Below, piece by piece: positions 1-10,195 of a stretch of 64,000 bases of DNA. A model generated the notes under the pieces. It had not been told where the DNA came from. It ran no database searches and saw only the letters and a list, made by a program, of their open reading frames with translations. The position numbers and the translations under genes were made by a program. Origin of the DNA: Coenobita brevimanus. Its lineage: Eukaryota; Arthropoda; Malacostraca; Decapoda; Coenobitidae. The stretch spans positions 5,126,533 through 5,190,532 of the forward strand of contig CM064697.1 of NCBI GenBank assembly GCA_032717465.1. The letters run 5' to 3'. The first letter of the stretch is position 1, and every line of letters starts with the position of its first letter.

Positions 1-780
1 TTTATTTATATTGCCTACATAATACAAGTGAGAGTAGATCAGTAACTTATCTCTGAATATGACGTTTCTCACAATGGAATGACCCATTTACATCTCTCCA
101 CTCAGTTAACAGGGGCACCATAGTTGGAACTACTTCACCTCATAAAATGGTTCACCTCACAAAAATGGTTACCACTCACAGGTGTAAGTGTGTTCCTGGG
201 TTACAGAAGTGAAATCAAAAGTACATTCAAGTCCCTTCCTTACTCTCAACTCTTCCATTTTAAACCTAGCCCTCCCAGGCGTAGCATTCAAGAACACACA
301 ACACATCCATCTAATCACTGTCCCCTGTATGTCTGAGCCAATGAATATCCTGTTGCCATTAAAGACGACAACGCAGTGACCTGGCTCATGTATTCCTCTA
401 CAAGAGTGGACAGAACAGTCACATACTCTTGTGTCTCTGCAAACAACGGAAAAGTTCCCATCTGGAGGGAAGAACTACTGCTTAGATCGAAAATATCTGA
501 TTCTCCAATATCTGCCATGCCGCTTTGCGTCGTCAGCTGACCGGGGTGTTTGTTTACATTCGTCAGTACGGCTCGAGTACTGTTTTTGCGGGGCCACTTT
601 GGCTTAAGCCAAAGAGCGAAGCCAGGCTTGAGCCTCAGGCCTCACAAAAACGCGCCTTATTTCAAAGTTTAAGTTGATGGAGTCCGACAGAGTAGTATGA
701 AAAGCTTTAACCGCCTCATGGTCTGCATAACTCGAGTAGTGAATGCACGCTAATGCCGGATAAATCATCCTTGTAAAAGT
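1..780. other. anonymous sequence, no gene seen
   Basis: I see no coding exon, RNA gene or known repeat. The short open frames lack recognisable motifs. The only local structure is a perfect 18-bp palindrome at 597-614 centred on GGCTTAAGCC, followed by GC-richer sequence. Confidence 0.5.
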
Positions 781-1136
781 CTATCTATCTATCTATAGCC
801 CGACGCCCTAATCCCGCAAAGGGTGGCCGCAGACAAAACGCCTCCAAGTCACTCTGTCACCCACCATTTGACTCCCCTCCCCCCAACTCACCCCCCCCTC
901 CCTCATATACCTCTCAACTCCATCCCTCCACCTCATCCTCGGTCTATCCCTCCCTCTCCCTTCCTCCACCTCACCTACATACACCCGCTTAGTCAGTCTT
1001 TCATTCTCCATTCTCTCCACATGTCCAAACCACCTCAGTGTATTTCTCCTAATCTTTTCAACCACATCCACATCTACCCCACAACGTTCCTTCACTTCTT
1101 CATTCGTCAACCTGTCCCTCCACGTCACTCCACATG
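781..1136 (-). mobile_element. 3' end fragment of RTE-like LINE
   Basis: A minus-strand open frame ending near 808 matches the C-terminal region of the LINE at 59.5-62.1 kb. It has the CGVTWRDRL segment, then RRNTLRWFGHVERM, then KRVYVGEVE and RPRMRWRDG, ending FVCGHPLRD before the stop. Fewer than 30 bases follow the stop before a (TCTA)n tail at 783-797. Very short 3' ends with microsatellite tails are known for RTE-type LINEs. The fragment keeps only about 105 codons. Upstream of about 1136 the frame runs into unrelated sequence and (AC)n, so this is a 5'-truncated, dead insertion. It is close kin to the fragment at 40.4-40.7 kb. Confidence 0.8.
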
Positions 1137-1921
1137 TAAAAGTACAAGTGAAAAAGATTATAAAAATTGTTTTAAGAAAAGAATCTAGGGGCAGCAAGTG
1201 GATTAAATATGATAAATACACACACACACACACACACAAACTAACACTACCCTACACAGATCAATCTAAAGGACCTTCGGCCGTCATCAAAGCTATGTAA
1301 GGCAAGATCATTAAGCCTTATGGTCCATAAACTAACACACTACATACGAGGCTTCAGAAGTAAAGCCAAGGTGATAATATTCCAGAAAAGTTAATATTTA
1401 AATGATTATTAGGGATGGTGAAATACTCCATTTATATCTTATTTTTGGAGCTGCCTCAGTGCCTCAGCTACAAGACTGTATACTCTTCACTTTTAACTTG
1501 TCCCAGATCTAAATGATACTAGGAATGCTATGGCTCTCAGGATTTCCATAGCATTTCTTCGTAACTATTATTATTCTAGTGTTAATCTACTGCTATAAAG
1601 ATGAAAAGATAATTTTGGCCAAGTTAAAGTAAAAGGAGTATAGACGCACGCACACACCACATTCTCACACAATATGACCAACAACTGAAAGAAAAACTCA
1701 TACAAAAGAGGGAAGATGAGGCAGGAGAAGAAACCTTTGTCACAAAATGGCGGCTGGTCTAACATGGCGGTAGTTCTCACAAGACGGCATGTTGAGTCAC
1801 AAGATGGCAGCTGGTCTCACAAGATGACAGCCTGACCGAAGATGACGAGTGACGGTACAAATCCTGAAAAGAGTGAGATGAGAGAAAAATCTATTAACAT
1901 TATGAATGTATTATCTAGAAC

Positions 1922-1964
<43 letters not shown>

Positions 1965-2067
1965 TAAAATACGTCATCGGACTGAAGAGTATGTCCCACA
2001 AGCAGTCGTATTTTGTTTTATGCTATCCCCGACAATCTTTATCAGGTCAAGGTTACTTTTCAAACTA
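1137..2067. other. anonymous sequence with (GT)n at 1926-1961
   Basis: No gene is visible. A short degenerate array of motifs like CACAAGATGGCGGCTGGTCT occurs at about 1738-1835, in four or so imperfect copies. A (GT)n microsatellite of about 36 bp follows. Confidence 0.5.
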
Positions 2068-2147
2068 GTTAGGCTAGATACAGCCTTCATTTACCCTTTC
2101 ACTGCTAGACATCATGCCGAAGTTGAATAAAATTGTCTGAAGGTAGC
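2068..2147. repeat. short dispersed repeat, copy 1
   Basis: This roughly 80-bp element has the pattern 'tacagccttcatt-taacccctt-cactac' followed by 'gaataaaatcgtctgaagg'. Further copies, each with many mutations, lie near 2795-2850, 3004-3053, 3466-3545, 3618-3700, 4531-4566 and 19670-19745. Looser relatives occur near 21870, 34800, 44490, 50640 and 57180. It is dispersed rather than tandem. I do not recognise a named family. Confidence 0.55.
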
Positions 2148-3003
2148 ATACATAAAAATAAATAAAACAATAAACATGTCGCCGACTTGACGGGGTTAGG
2201 TATGAAATTACAAGCCTTACTAATTGTTCCTGAAAAGGCTTCGTAAAGAACACAGTAATAAAAAGATAATTAAATCTTTACGTACTCACAAATCTTGCAG
2301 AATAAACATTCCGATAAAAAAGTCAATAATTACCATCTATAATTACATAGTATCCAAAAATAAACTATAAGAAATGCAATGGAACAACCAAATGCTCACT
2401 ATCTAAAAAAATAAAAAATAAAAAAAAAATAAAGGCTGGCATACTAAGCATCCCACATTATGCCAGTAAATATTAGCCACTTCCAACTAAATAACATTCT
2501 AGCATAAAGCTTCAACTATTACAACAAAATGATAGTACTAAAACACGTAATATCAGCTGAAACTAATCTTACCCCCTGAGCTCTCTGCCAGCGCGTCTCT
2601 CTCTCTCACGTCTGTCGGGCAAATGATGAGCAACGGGCGGCCAGGTTAAGGGGTTCAAAGGATTCGAACTTTGTGATTTTTGCGGTGGAAGGTTCGATAC
2701 AGCTGATAGTCACTCGTTTGCTGAGGTTACTTTTTCTTCTAGTATGTTGTAATCCCAAACGGTACCATACTAATGAAGAGAAATATTTTGATTGGAGGGG
2801 GTAGATATAGCCTTTATTTACCCTCTCCAATACAAAAGGCCTTTTTAAACGTCTGGGTGGTGAATTTGGCGAGTGACAGTTCGGACAGCTGCCATTAACT
2901 CCGTCACTGCCATGACTCTTGTATACTTTTGTTGTCTTTAGGCAATTTTATACATACCACGAGGGATACTTTGAATTGGTGTTAAATTTAGCATTAATTA
3001 CCC

Positions 3004-3053
3004 CCCTTCAGTGTGATCGGTGTTTCCCAAGCTGCATAAAATCGTCTGGAGGT
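3004..3053. repeat. short dispersed repeat, copy
   Basis: Same family as 2068-2147: 'taccccccttcagtgtgat' followed by 'cataaaatcgtctggaggt'. It lies about 110 bases upstream of the exon-like segment at 3165. Confidence 0.5.
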
Positions 3054-3164
3054 GAATGAAACGGATCAAAGAACAGGATGGTGAACTCCGTAAAGGATAC
3101 TGTAGTTCGAACACCCGAAATTTACACTTTCATGCTCGTTGTCTTCCCTATTATTTTATTCCAG

Positions 3165-3280
3165 AAACACCAGGCGATTTAATTCAGCTTACAGTGAGCC
3201 ATTGGAGCCTGAGAGTATACAAATCGTCAACATTGCCCCTTTCATGGTCGGAACTACTTTTACAGTTTCATTTCAGCTGG
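3165..3280 (+). pseudogene. decayed copy of cys-loop receptor M2-M3 exon
   Basis: After a good acceptor (ttattttattccag, AG at 3163-3164) the plus frame reads GDLIQLTVSHWSLRV, then SSTLP, then a degenerate stretch. The exon at 16777-17005 reads DDFIQLSVGHGSLSV and SSTLP at the equivalent places. The nucleotide match is also clear: both have 'attcagct' then 'cag-tg' then 'agcctgag'. About ten codons are missing between the two blocks. The M3 part (WSELLLQFHFSW) no longer resembles the PKLVDVWMF motif. I read it as a duplicated exon that has decayed. The open frame does continue to a stop at 3373, so chance preservation or a still-used divergent exon cannot be excluded by eye. Confidence 0.45.
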
Positions 3281-3465
3281 TACCAGGGGTCAGAGAATTC
3301 GAAGCATGACCCTAAATTCCGCAATGAAGGGTACGGACCATGGAGGTTCCTACCTCCATGGTACGAACAGTAGCTACGAGTATTTACAACTTCACCGATT
3401 ATTTGTTTCCCTAGTTTACTCAATCTTCAGACGATTTCATACACATCAGGATACATATTTATAAC

Positions 3466-3700
3466 AAGAGGGGTTAGATATAGCCTTCCTTGACTTCTAC
3501 AATACCAGAAGCCCTTCCTAAATTGAATAAAAACTTTTGGATGCCGAACTCGGCGAGTTCTAATAGCCGATAATAACTGCTTCACTGGGATTAATTTTTT
3601 TCATATTTCGAAATGAGGGGGGTAAATACAGCCTTCAATCACCTCTTCAGTACGAGAAACTTCTAAACTAGATAAAACGGGTTTGGATATAGCAAAAGTC
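3466..3700. repeat. two copies of short dispersed repeat
   Basis: Two units of the family at 2068-2147 lie about 150 bp apart: 'ggggttagatatagccttcc...' and 'ggggggtaaatacagccttc...'. Each is followed by a degenerate 'gaataaaa-c-tttggat' end. Confidence 0.5.
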
Positions 3701-5310
3701 AATAATTAAGACATCGTCGAAAGAGAATGCAAAGTATCAATTTCTGGCGATAGTTTCTCAAGTATGGGAGGAAGACAAAGCATGATTATCTAAGGTTCGC
3801 TGTATAGTTGCTAAATATCCCTTGTAATGTGGACTGTAGGTTAATAAAGTCTCACAACAATCACAGGTGTTGCATTAGCTCTGATCCCCTTTTTTCATTC
3901 AGGTTCGAAAGACACGAACATAGAGACGCGAATTAGTTCAGACAATTTAGCACTATCTATCTATGTCTATCTATCTATTTTTCTATCTTCCAATATGTCT
4001 ATCTATATGTCAATCAATCAATCAATCATGTAAAAATCAATGTCCATCTATAGAAAATCTCCTTTAAACCACGAGGAAAGAAATTTATTTTATTCTATCG
4101 AACGCCTCACGATGTTGCTTGCTTTAGGACAACATTCGGAGGTCTGCTGACGGCTAATACTTGTGACTGTTTCCGTGTTAAACTTCATTACGATATAATT
4201 TTCACTTTATTCACATTGTCATCATACGACGTCAGGCAGTGATTTTATTAGGCTATAATATAGTCGGTTTGTTTTCATCTAAGGAAACTGGGTCACTCTC
4301 ACAAGTTAAGTACTAAGTCGTGGCTGCATGAAGTACGATGAGCCTTATATAGTTATGATGTAGGGATGAGTCTCCTCGATTACTAGTCAAACCGATCCTC
4401 CAGTGTAACTCCGCCTGGCTGTCAAGTAGCCTAAACTGAAAGGGGTTACGGATCAATATCAGGTTAAATAAGCTACAGTGAGCGAGTTAACCCAAGCTAT
4501 GTAATCTAACGTGTCCAGTTCGAAAAAAGTTTCCGCAGCGTTGAATAAAATCGTCTGAAGGTACCAAGAATAAAATAGAAATGCGTCACTGGATTGAAAG
4601 TGGTGAATCTTCGTCCATTAAGCTCACACGTTTAGTAATTCAGCCTCGAGACGTTTTATTTTCCCCTTAACCCGTCACGTCCCGAGCTATTTCGCACCTC
4701 CGACACCCCCCAATCCCGAGGTATTTTCGATTTTTTTTTTTTTTTTTTTTGGGCTAAAACCTCCGCTTTCGGTGAGAAACATCGTAATTTGATAGAGAAA
4801 TAGCTCACCTGAGGTTTAAAATACTCGATCCAGATAGCAGTACCTCCTTACCTGACTGGGTTTTCTAACAGGCTGGCACCAAAGAAAACGAGTTCTATGG
4901 GAGGGTAACTATTTCACACCACTCATAAACGGTATTTATTTATTTACTTGGTACGAATTTATATGTAGTACGAGAGTATATTGGTACAATACTATTGGCA
5001 TTATAAGCATTGTTTCACTCACTAACTCATCACCATACCTGACCTTCTTTTTCCACATTACTTGATCATCATTTCTGACTGTTTCTTCCTCTAATGCTAT
5101 GTAAACTTTGTCCTCCACATTGTCATCGATTGGGGAATCACTCTGGCCCTGAACGTCTTTATTGGCCAGGTCACTGGTATAGTCTGTCTCAGGAAAAACG
5201 AATGTAGAATATCGTCTATTTTACTCCAAAGTCACTGTCAAAGGCCGAAGGCATCTGATTTAACGACCTGTGGGAATACAGGCTGGCCAGGGACAAGGCC
5301 TGAGGCCAAG
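3701..5310. other. anonymous sequence with simple repeats
   Basis: No exon is recognised. Contents are a (TCTA)n-like stretch at 3953-4012, another degenerate copy of the short dispersed repeat near 4531-4566, and poly(T) at 4729-4750. Confidence 0.5.
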
Positions 5311-5312
5311 AG

Positions 5313-5380
<68 letters not shown>

Positions 5381-5448
5381 AATGAATGGGTATAAGTGAC
5401 CCGCTATGCTCACAGGTCAATATGAACTGTGGTTCCTGTTTTTGGATG

Positions 5449-5485
<37 letters not shown>

Positions 5486-5584
5486 GCGCTAAAAATAAAC
5501 GAAAAATATTGGACCAGTTATTCGTTGTATATTTAGATTTAATAGCATATTATTCCTTTTATTTTACTTTTTTTTTTTTTTTTT
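5311..5584. repeat. (AC)n and two poly(T) tracts
   Basis: An uninterrupted (AC)n of about 60 bp ends near 5377. Poly(T) tracts follow at about 5452-5480 and 5569-5584. The peptide of alternating C and V residues on the minus strand is the microsatellite, not a gene. Confidence 0.9.
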
Positions 5585-5744
5585 GAGCTTGATTCGCCTG
5601 TCATCAAGACATTGTAAGTTGGCATCTCAGGTCACAGCACCTGACTGACTCCTGGAAGATGACAAGACAGAGTTGTCTGCAGTTTTCCCCTTGCTTCAAT
5701 CTGAGCTGGATATCCATATTCGCATTTCATCAACGGACTTACCC

Positions 5745-5814
5745 TCTCTCTCTCTCTCTCTCTCTAAACCCCTGCTTCCCTCCTTTCTTCTCTCCCTCCT
5801 CCCTTCCCCATCTA

Positions 5815-5851
<37 letters not shown>

Positions 5852-5932
5852 AACCTCACTGCTTCCGTCCTTTCTTGTCTCCCTCCTCCCTCCCCCATCT
5901 ACCCCCTCTCTCTCTCTCTCTCTCTCTCTCTA
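5745..5932. repeat. tandem (CT)n plus pyrimidine unit
   Basis: Three (CT)n runs (5745-5765, 5819-5849, 5905-5932) separate two near-identical copies of a roughly 60-bp spacer containing 'ctccctcctcccttcccca'. This is a minisatellite of about 85 bp period grown from a CT repeat. Confidence 0.8.
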
Positions 5933-5960
5933 GTCAGATTAGAGGACTGAATAGACTGTA

Positions 5961-6593
5961 GTCGCGGAGCAGGACTCTGAGGTTGTCATTATCGTACCCT
6001 GGCAACCTACCATTCGAGAGCGCGTCCGATTTCGTATCATATTATACACGAATCATATTATATGCACGAATATATTATACACGAATATTATTATACACGA
6101 ACATATTATACACGAATATTATTATACACGAACATATTATACACGAATCATATTATTATGCACGAATATATTATACACGAATATTATTATACACGAACAT
6201 ATTATACACGAATCATATTATTGTGCACGAATATATTATACACGAATATGACACACGAATATAAGTATGCACGAATATATTATACACGAATAATATTACG
6301 CACGAACATATTATACACGAATCTTATTATTATGCACGGATATATTATCCACGATTATTATTATTCACGAACATATTATACACGAATATTATTATACACG
6401 AATATTATTATACACGAACATATTGTACACGTACCATATTGTTGTTCACGAATTTATTATACACGAATAATATTCCACACGAACATATTATACACGAATT
6501 ACATGCGTCTGATATTATACGCGAAATCACGCACTTTTGAATCGTAGATTGCCAGGGCACGATAATAACAACCTCAGAGTCGCGCGCCGCGGC
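5961..6593. mobile_element. MITE with long TIRs, TA duplication and minisatellite core
   Basis: The first 75 bases (from GTCGCGGAGC) and the reverse complement of the last 75 (from GCCGCGGCGC) match over their length, including the shared blocks GACTCTGAGGTTGT, ATTATCGT and CCCTGGCAA. The element is flanked by TA on both sides (5959-5960 and 6594-6595), as in Tc1/mariner-type insertions. The interior carries no transposase. It is a variable tandem array of about 14 bp with core ATATTATACACGAA, roughly 30 units. The frames of repeated YTNILYTN and HEYIIHE peptides come from this array. Confidence 0.75.
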
Positions 6594-6790
6594 TATAGTA
6601 ACCAAGGAGACTCATTTTTAGAGCAGGGATAAAGCTGACTAAATTTCATGGAACCACAACATAATATTCAAGCTGTCAGTGGCCCACTTCCGTCAGATAA
6701 ACACAAATTTACAGTATAATTAGTGTTGGTTTTGTTAGCATTATAACGTTTAGTTTGCTTCATGTTTACGTCTGTCCGATAGCACGATAA

Positions 6791-9725
6791 CTCTCTCTCT
6801 CTCTCTCTCTTATCTTTTGTCTGCCTGTCTCGAACCTTTGTGGGAACGACCTTGCTTCTCTTTACGTCTCAGGCTAACTCCTTCTTTCCTTCCCTTTTTT
6901 CCTTAATTCCTTCCTTTCTTCGACGTCTCTTTCTTTCCCTATTTCCCCTTCCTCACTTTTTCCCATCCAGTTCCCTTTTCCTCCTCCTAATTCTTTTCAC
7001 CATTTCCACTCCTTTTCCTTCCTTCTTCCTTTTCACATCCTTCCCTCTTCTCCCTCCCTGTTCTTTTCAGCATTTCCTCCCTTCCTGCCATTATCTCCTT
7101 CGCCCCCTCCTATTCTCCCCTCCTTGCCAATCCTCGTACCCTCTCCCCCCCTCCTCTCCTCCCCCTACGACTCCCTCCTTCCTCTCCTCCCCCTACCCTT
7201 CCCCATCCTCTCTGCACAAGGGCCAATTTAAATCCCAACTCCAGTACGAACTGACGTTCAAACTCAAGTGCCAACTCAGGTCCCAACACAGTTACCAAAC
7301 GCAAGTACCAACTTAAGTCTTAACACAAGTACCAACTCAAGTCATAACTCAAGCGTTAACTTAGTCCCAACTCAAGCGGAAACTTAAGTATCAGCTCAAG
7401 CGTCCCAACCCAAGCGCCAACCTAAGTCCCAGCTCAAGTGCCAACGTAAATTACAACTCAAGTGTCAACTTAAGTCCCAACTAATGAATCAACTTAAGTG
7501 CCAACTCAAGTGACAACGTGCCAACTCAGGTACGAACATTAATCCCAACTCAAGTGAAACCTTAAGTGCCAACTCAAGTGCCAACTTGGGTCAAAATTCA
7601 AGCGCCAACGTAGGTCCCAACTCAAGTGCCAACCCATGTGGTCAACTCAAGCGCCAACCTTAGTCCCAACTCAAGCACCAGCTTAATCACAACTCACGGA
7701 TCAGCATAGGTCCCAACTCAAGTGCCAACGTTAGCTCCAACTCAAGTGCGAACGTAAGTGCCAACGAAAGCTCCAACTAGTGCCAACGTAAATGCCAACT
7801 CAAGAGCTAACTTAAGTGCCAACTAAAGCGCCAACTTATGTTGCAACTCAAGCGCAAACATATCTCCCAACTCAAGTGACAACATAAGTGCCAACTCAAG
7901 TGACAACACAAGTGCCAACTCAAGTGACAACATAAGTGCCAACTCAAGTGACAAAATAAGTGCCAACTCAAGTGACAAAATAAGTGCCAACTCAAGTGAC
8001 AAAATAAGTGCCAACTCAAACGTCAACTCAGGTCCAAACTCATGCGCCAGCTTGGGTCTTAGCTTAAGTTACAACTTAAGTCCCAACTCAAGCTCCATTA
8101 TGTTTCATCTCAAGCGGAAACTCAAGTCCCAATTCAAGCACCATCTTTAGTCCCAACGAAAGGGCGAGCTTACGTCCCAACTCAAGCATCAACTGAAGTT
8201 CCAATTCAAGCACCAGCTTAAGTCCCAACTCAAGCATCAACTGAAGTTCCATTTCAAGCACCAGCCTAAGTCCCAACTCAAGCATCAACTGAAGTTCCAA
8301 TTCAAGCACCAGCTTAAGTCCCAACTCAAGCGTTACCTTAAGTCCAAACTTAACTGCCAACTTAAGTGCCAAATAAAGTATTATCGTAAATGATAAGTGC
8401 AAATGTGAGTGCCAGTTCAAGTGCCAACTTAAGTGCCAGCTCAAATGCAAACTTAAGAGAAAACTCAAATGCCAACTTAAATGCCAACTTAAGTGCAAAC
8501 TCACGTGGTGACGTAAGTGCCAATTCAAATGTTAAGCTCCGACCAAAGTGCCAAATTAAGTCCCAAAATAAGTGCCAACTTAAATCCTAAGACAAGTGCC
8601 AATTTAAGTCCTAAAACAAGTGCCAACTTAAATCCAACACAAGCGCCGATTTAAATCCCAACTCAAGTACCAACTATAGCTCAAACTCAAGTGTCAACTC
8701 AAGTCCCAACACAGGTACTACTTGGGCTCAAACACAAGTACCAACTGAAGTCCTAACACAAGTACGAGCTCAAGTCCTAACTCAAGCGCTAACTTAAGTC
8801 CCAACTCAAGTGACAACTAAGATCCCAACTCATGCGTCAACTTGTCCCAATCCAAGCACCAACTTAAGTTCCAACTCAAGCACCAACTGAAGTCCCAACT
8901 CAAGCACCAACTGAAGTCCCAACTCAAGCACCAACTGAAGTCCCAACTCAAGCACCAACTGAAGTCCCAACTCAAGTGCCAACGTAAGTCACAACTCAAG
9001 TGCCAACGTAAGTTACAACTCAAGCACCAACTTAAGTCCCAGTTCACAAGTCAACTCAAGTCCCAACTAAAGCGCCAACTTACACTGCATCTCAAGCACC
9101 AACATTAATCCCAACTCAATTGAAACCTTAAGTGCCAACTTAGGTCAAAACTCAAGCGCCAATGTAGATCCCAGCTCAAGCGCGAACTTAAGTTCCAACT
9201 CAAGCGCCAACTTATGTCCAACTCAGGCGCCAACCTAAGTCCCAACTCAAGCTCTAAAATACGTCTCAACTCAAGCGCCAACGTAAGTCCCAACTCAAGC
9301 GCCAACTTAAGTCCCAACTCAAGCGCCAACTTAAGTCCCAACTCAAGCGTCAACTTAAGTCCCAACTCAAGCGCCAACTTAAATCCCTACTTAAGCGCCA
9401 ACTTAAGTCCCAACTCAAGCGCCAACTTAAGTCCCAACTCAAGCGCCAACTTAAGTCCCAATTCAAGCGTCAACTTAAGTCCCAACTCAAGCGCCAACTT
9501 AAGTCCCAACTCAAGCGCCAACTTAAATCCCAACTCAAGCGCCAACTTAAGTCCCAACTCAAGCGCCAACTTAAGTCCCACCCCAAGTGCCAACTAAAGT
9601 CCCAAGTCAAGTGCGAACTTAGTTCAAACTTGTCCCAACTTAAGTGCCAACTTCAAGTGCCTCAAGTGGCACTCAGATTGCACCTATGTGGAAGTTTTCT
9701 ACTTAAGTGCCACTTAAGTTCAAGT
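6791..9725 (+). repeat. left arm of giant inverted repeat
   Basis: The arm starts with (CT)10 at 6791-6810 and a unique segment (tatcttttgtctgcctgtct...). A polypyrimidine block runs to about 7215 and a long satellite to about 9660. The satellite's basic unit is 12 bp, alternating CAACTTAAGTCC and CAACTCAAGCGC to give a 24-bp period. Homogenised sub-arrays lie at 7868-8020, 8870-8975 and 9290-9590; elsewhere the units are degenerate. The arm's reverse complement recurs at 10190-13738 in the same order: the (GA)n end, the 'gacaggcagacaaaagat' segment, the purine block and the satellite. Confidence 0.9.
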
Positions 9726-10195
9726 TCCACTTAAGTGCCACTGAAGTTCCACTCAAGTTCCACTCAAGTTCCTCTTAAGTGGTTCTTAAGTGGAACTTAA
9801 GTGCAACTTAAGTTCCTCTTAAGTGGTTCTTAAGTGGAACTTAAGTGCAACTTAAGTGGCACTTAAGTTGCACTTAAGTGGCACTTAAGTGGCACTTAAG
9901 TTGCACTTAAGTGGCACTTAAGTTGCACTTAAGTGGCACTTAAGTTGCACTTAAGTGCCACTTAACTTGCACTTAAGTGGAACTTAAGTGCCACTTAAGT
10001 TGCACTTCAGTGCCACTTAAGTGGAACTTAAGTGGCACTTAAGTGGCACTTAAGTTCCACTTAAGTACCACTTAAGTTCCACTTAAGTACCACTTAAGTT
10101 CCACTTAAGTACCACTTAAGTTCCACTTAAGTACCACTTAAGTTCCACTTAAGTACCACTTAAGTTCCACTTAAGTACCACTTAAGTGGAACATG
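9720..10195. repeat. central self-palindromic array of the inverted repeat
   Basis: An array of 11-bp units of type CACTTAAGTGG or CACTTAAGTTC. Each contains ACTTAAGT, which is its own reverse complement. From about 10050 to 10180 it becomes a regular 22-bp unit (acttaagttcc + acttaagtacc), about six times. It forms the spacer between the two satellite arms. Because the unit is itself palindromic, the symmetry of the whole structure runs almost unbroken through the centre. Confidence 0.85.

Noticed and set aside
7807..9597. Repeat-peptide frames such as SWHLFCHL and NLSPNSSA in the satellite, considered as silk-like or antifreeze-like proteins
   Set aside because: Comparable frames exist on both strands and in several phases because the unit is 24 bp. 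There is no signal peptide, start context or flanking exon.
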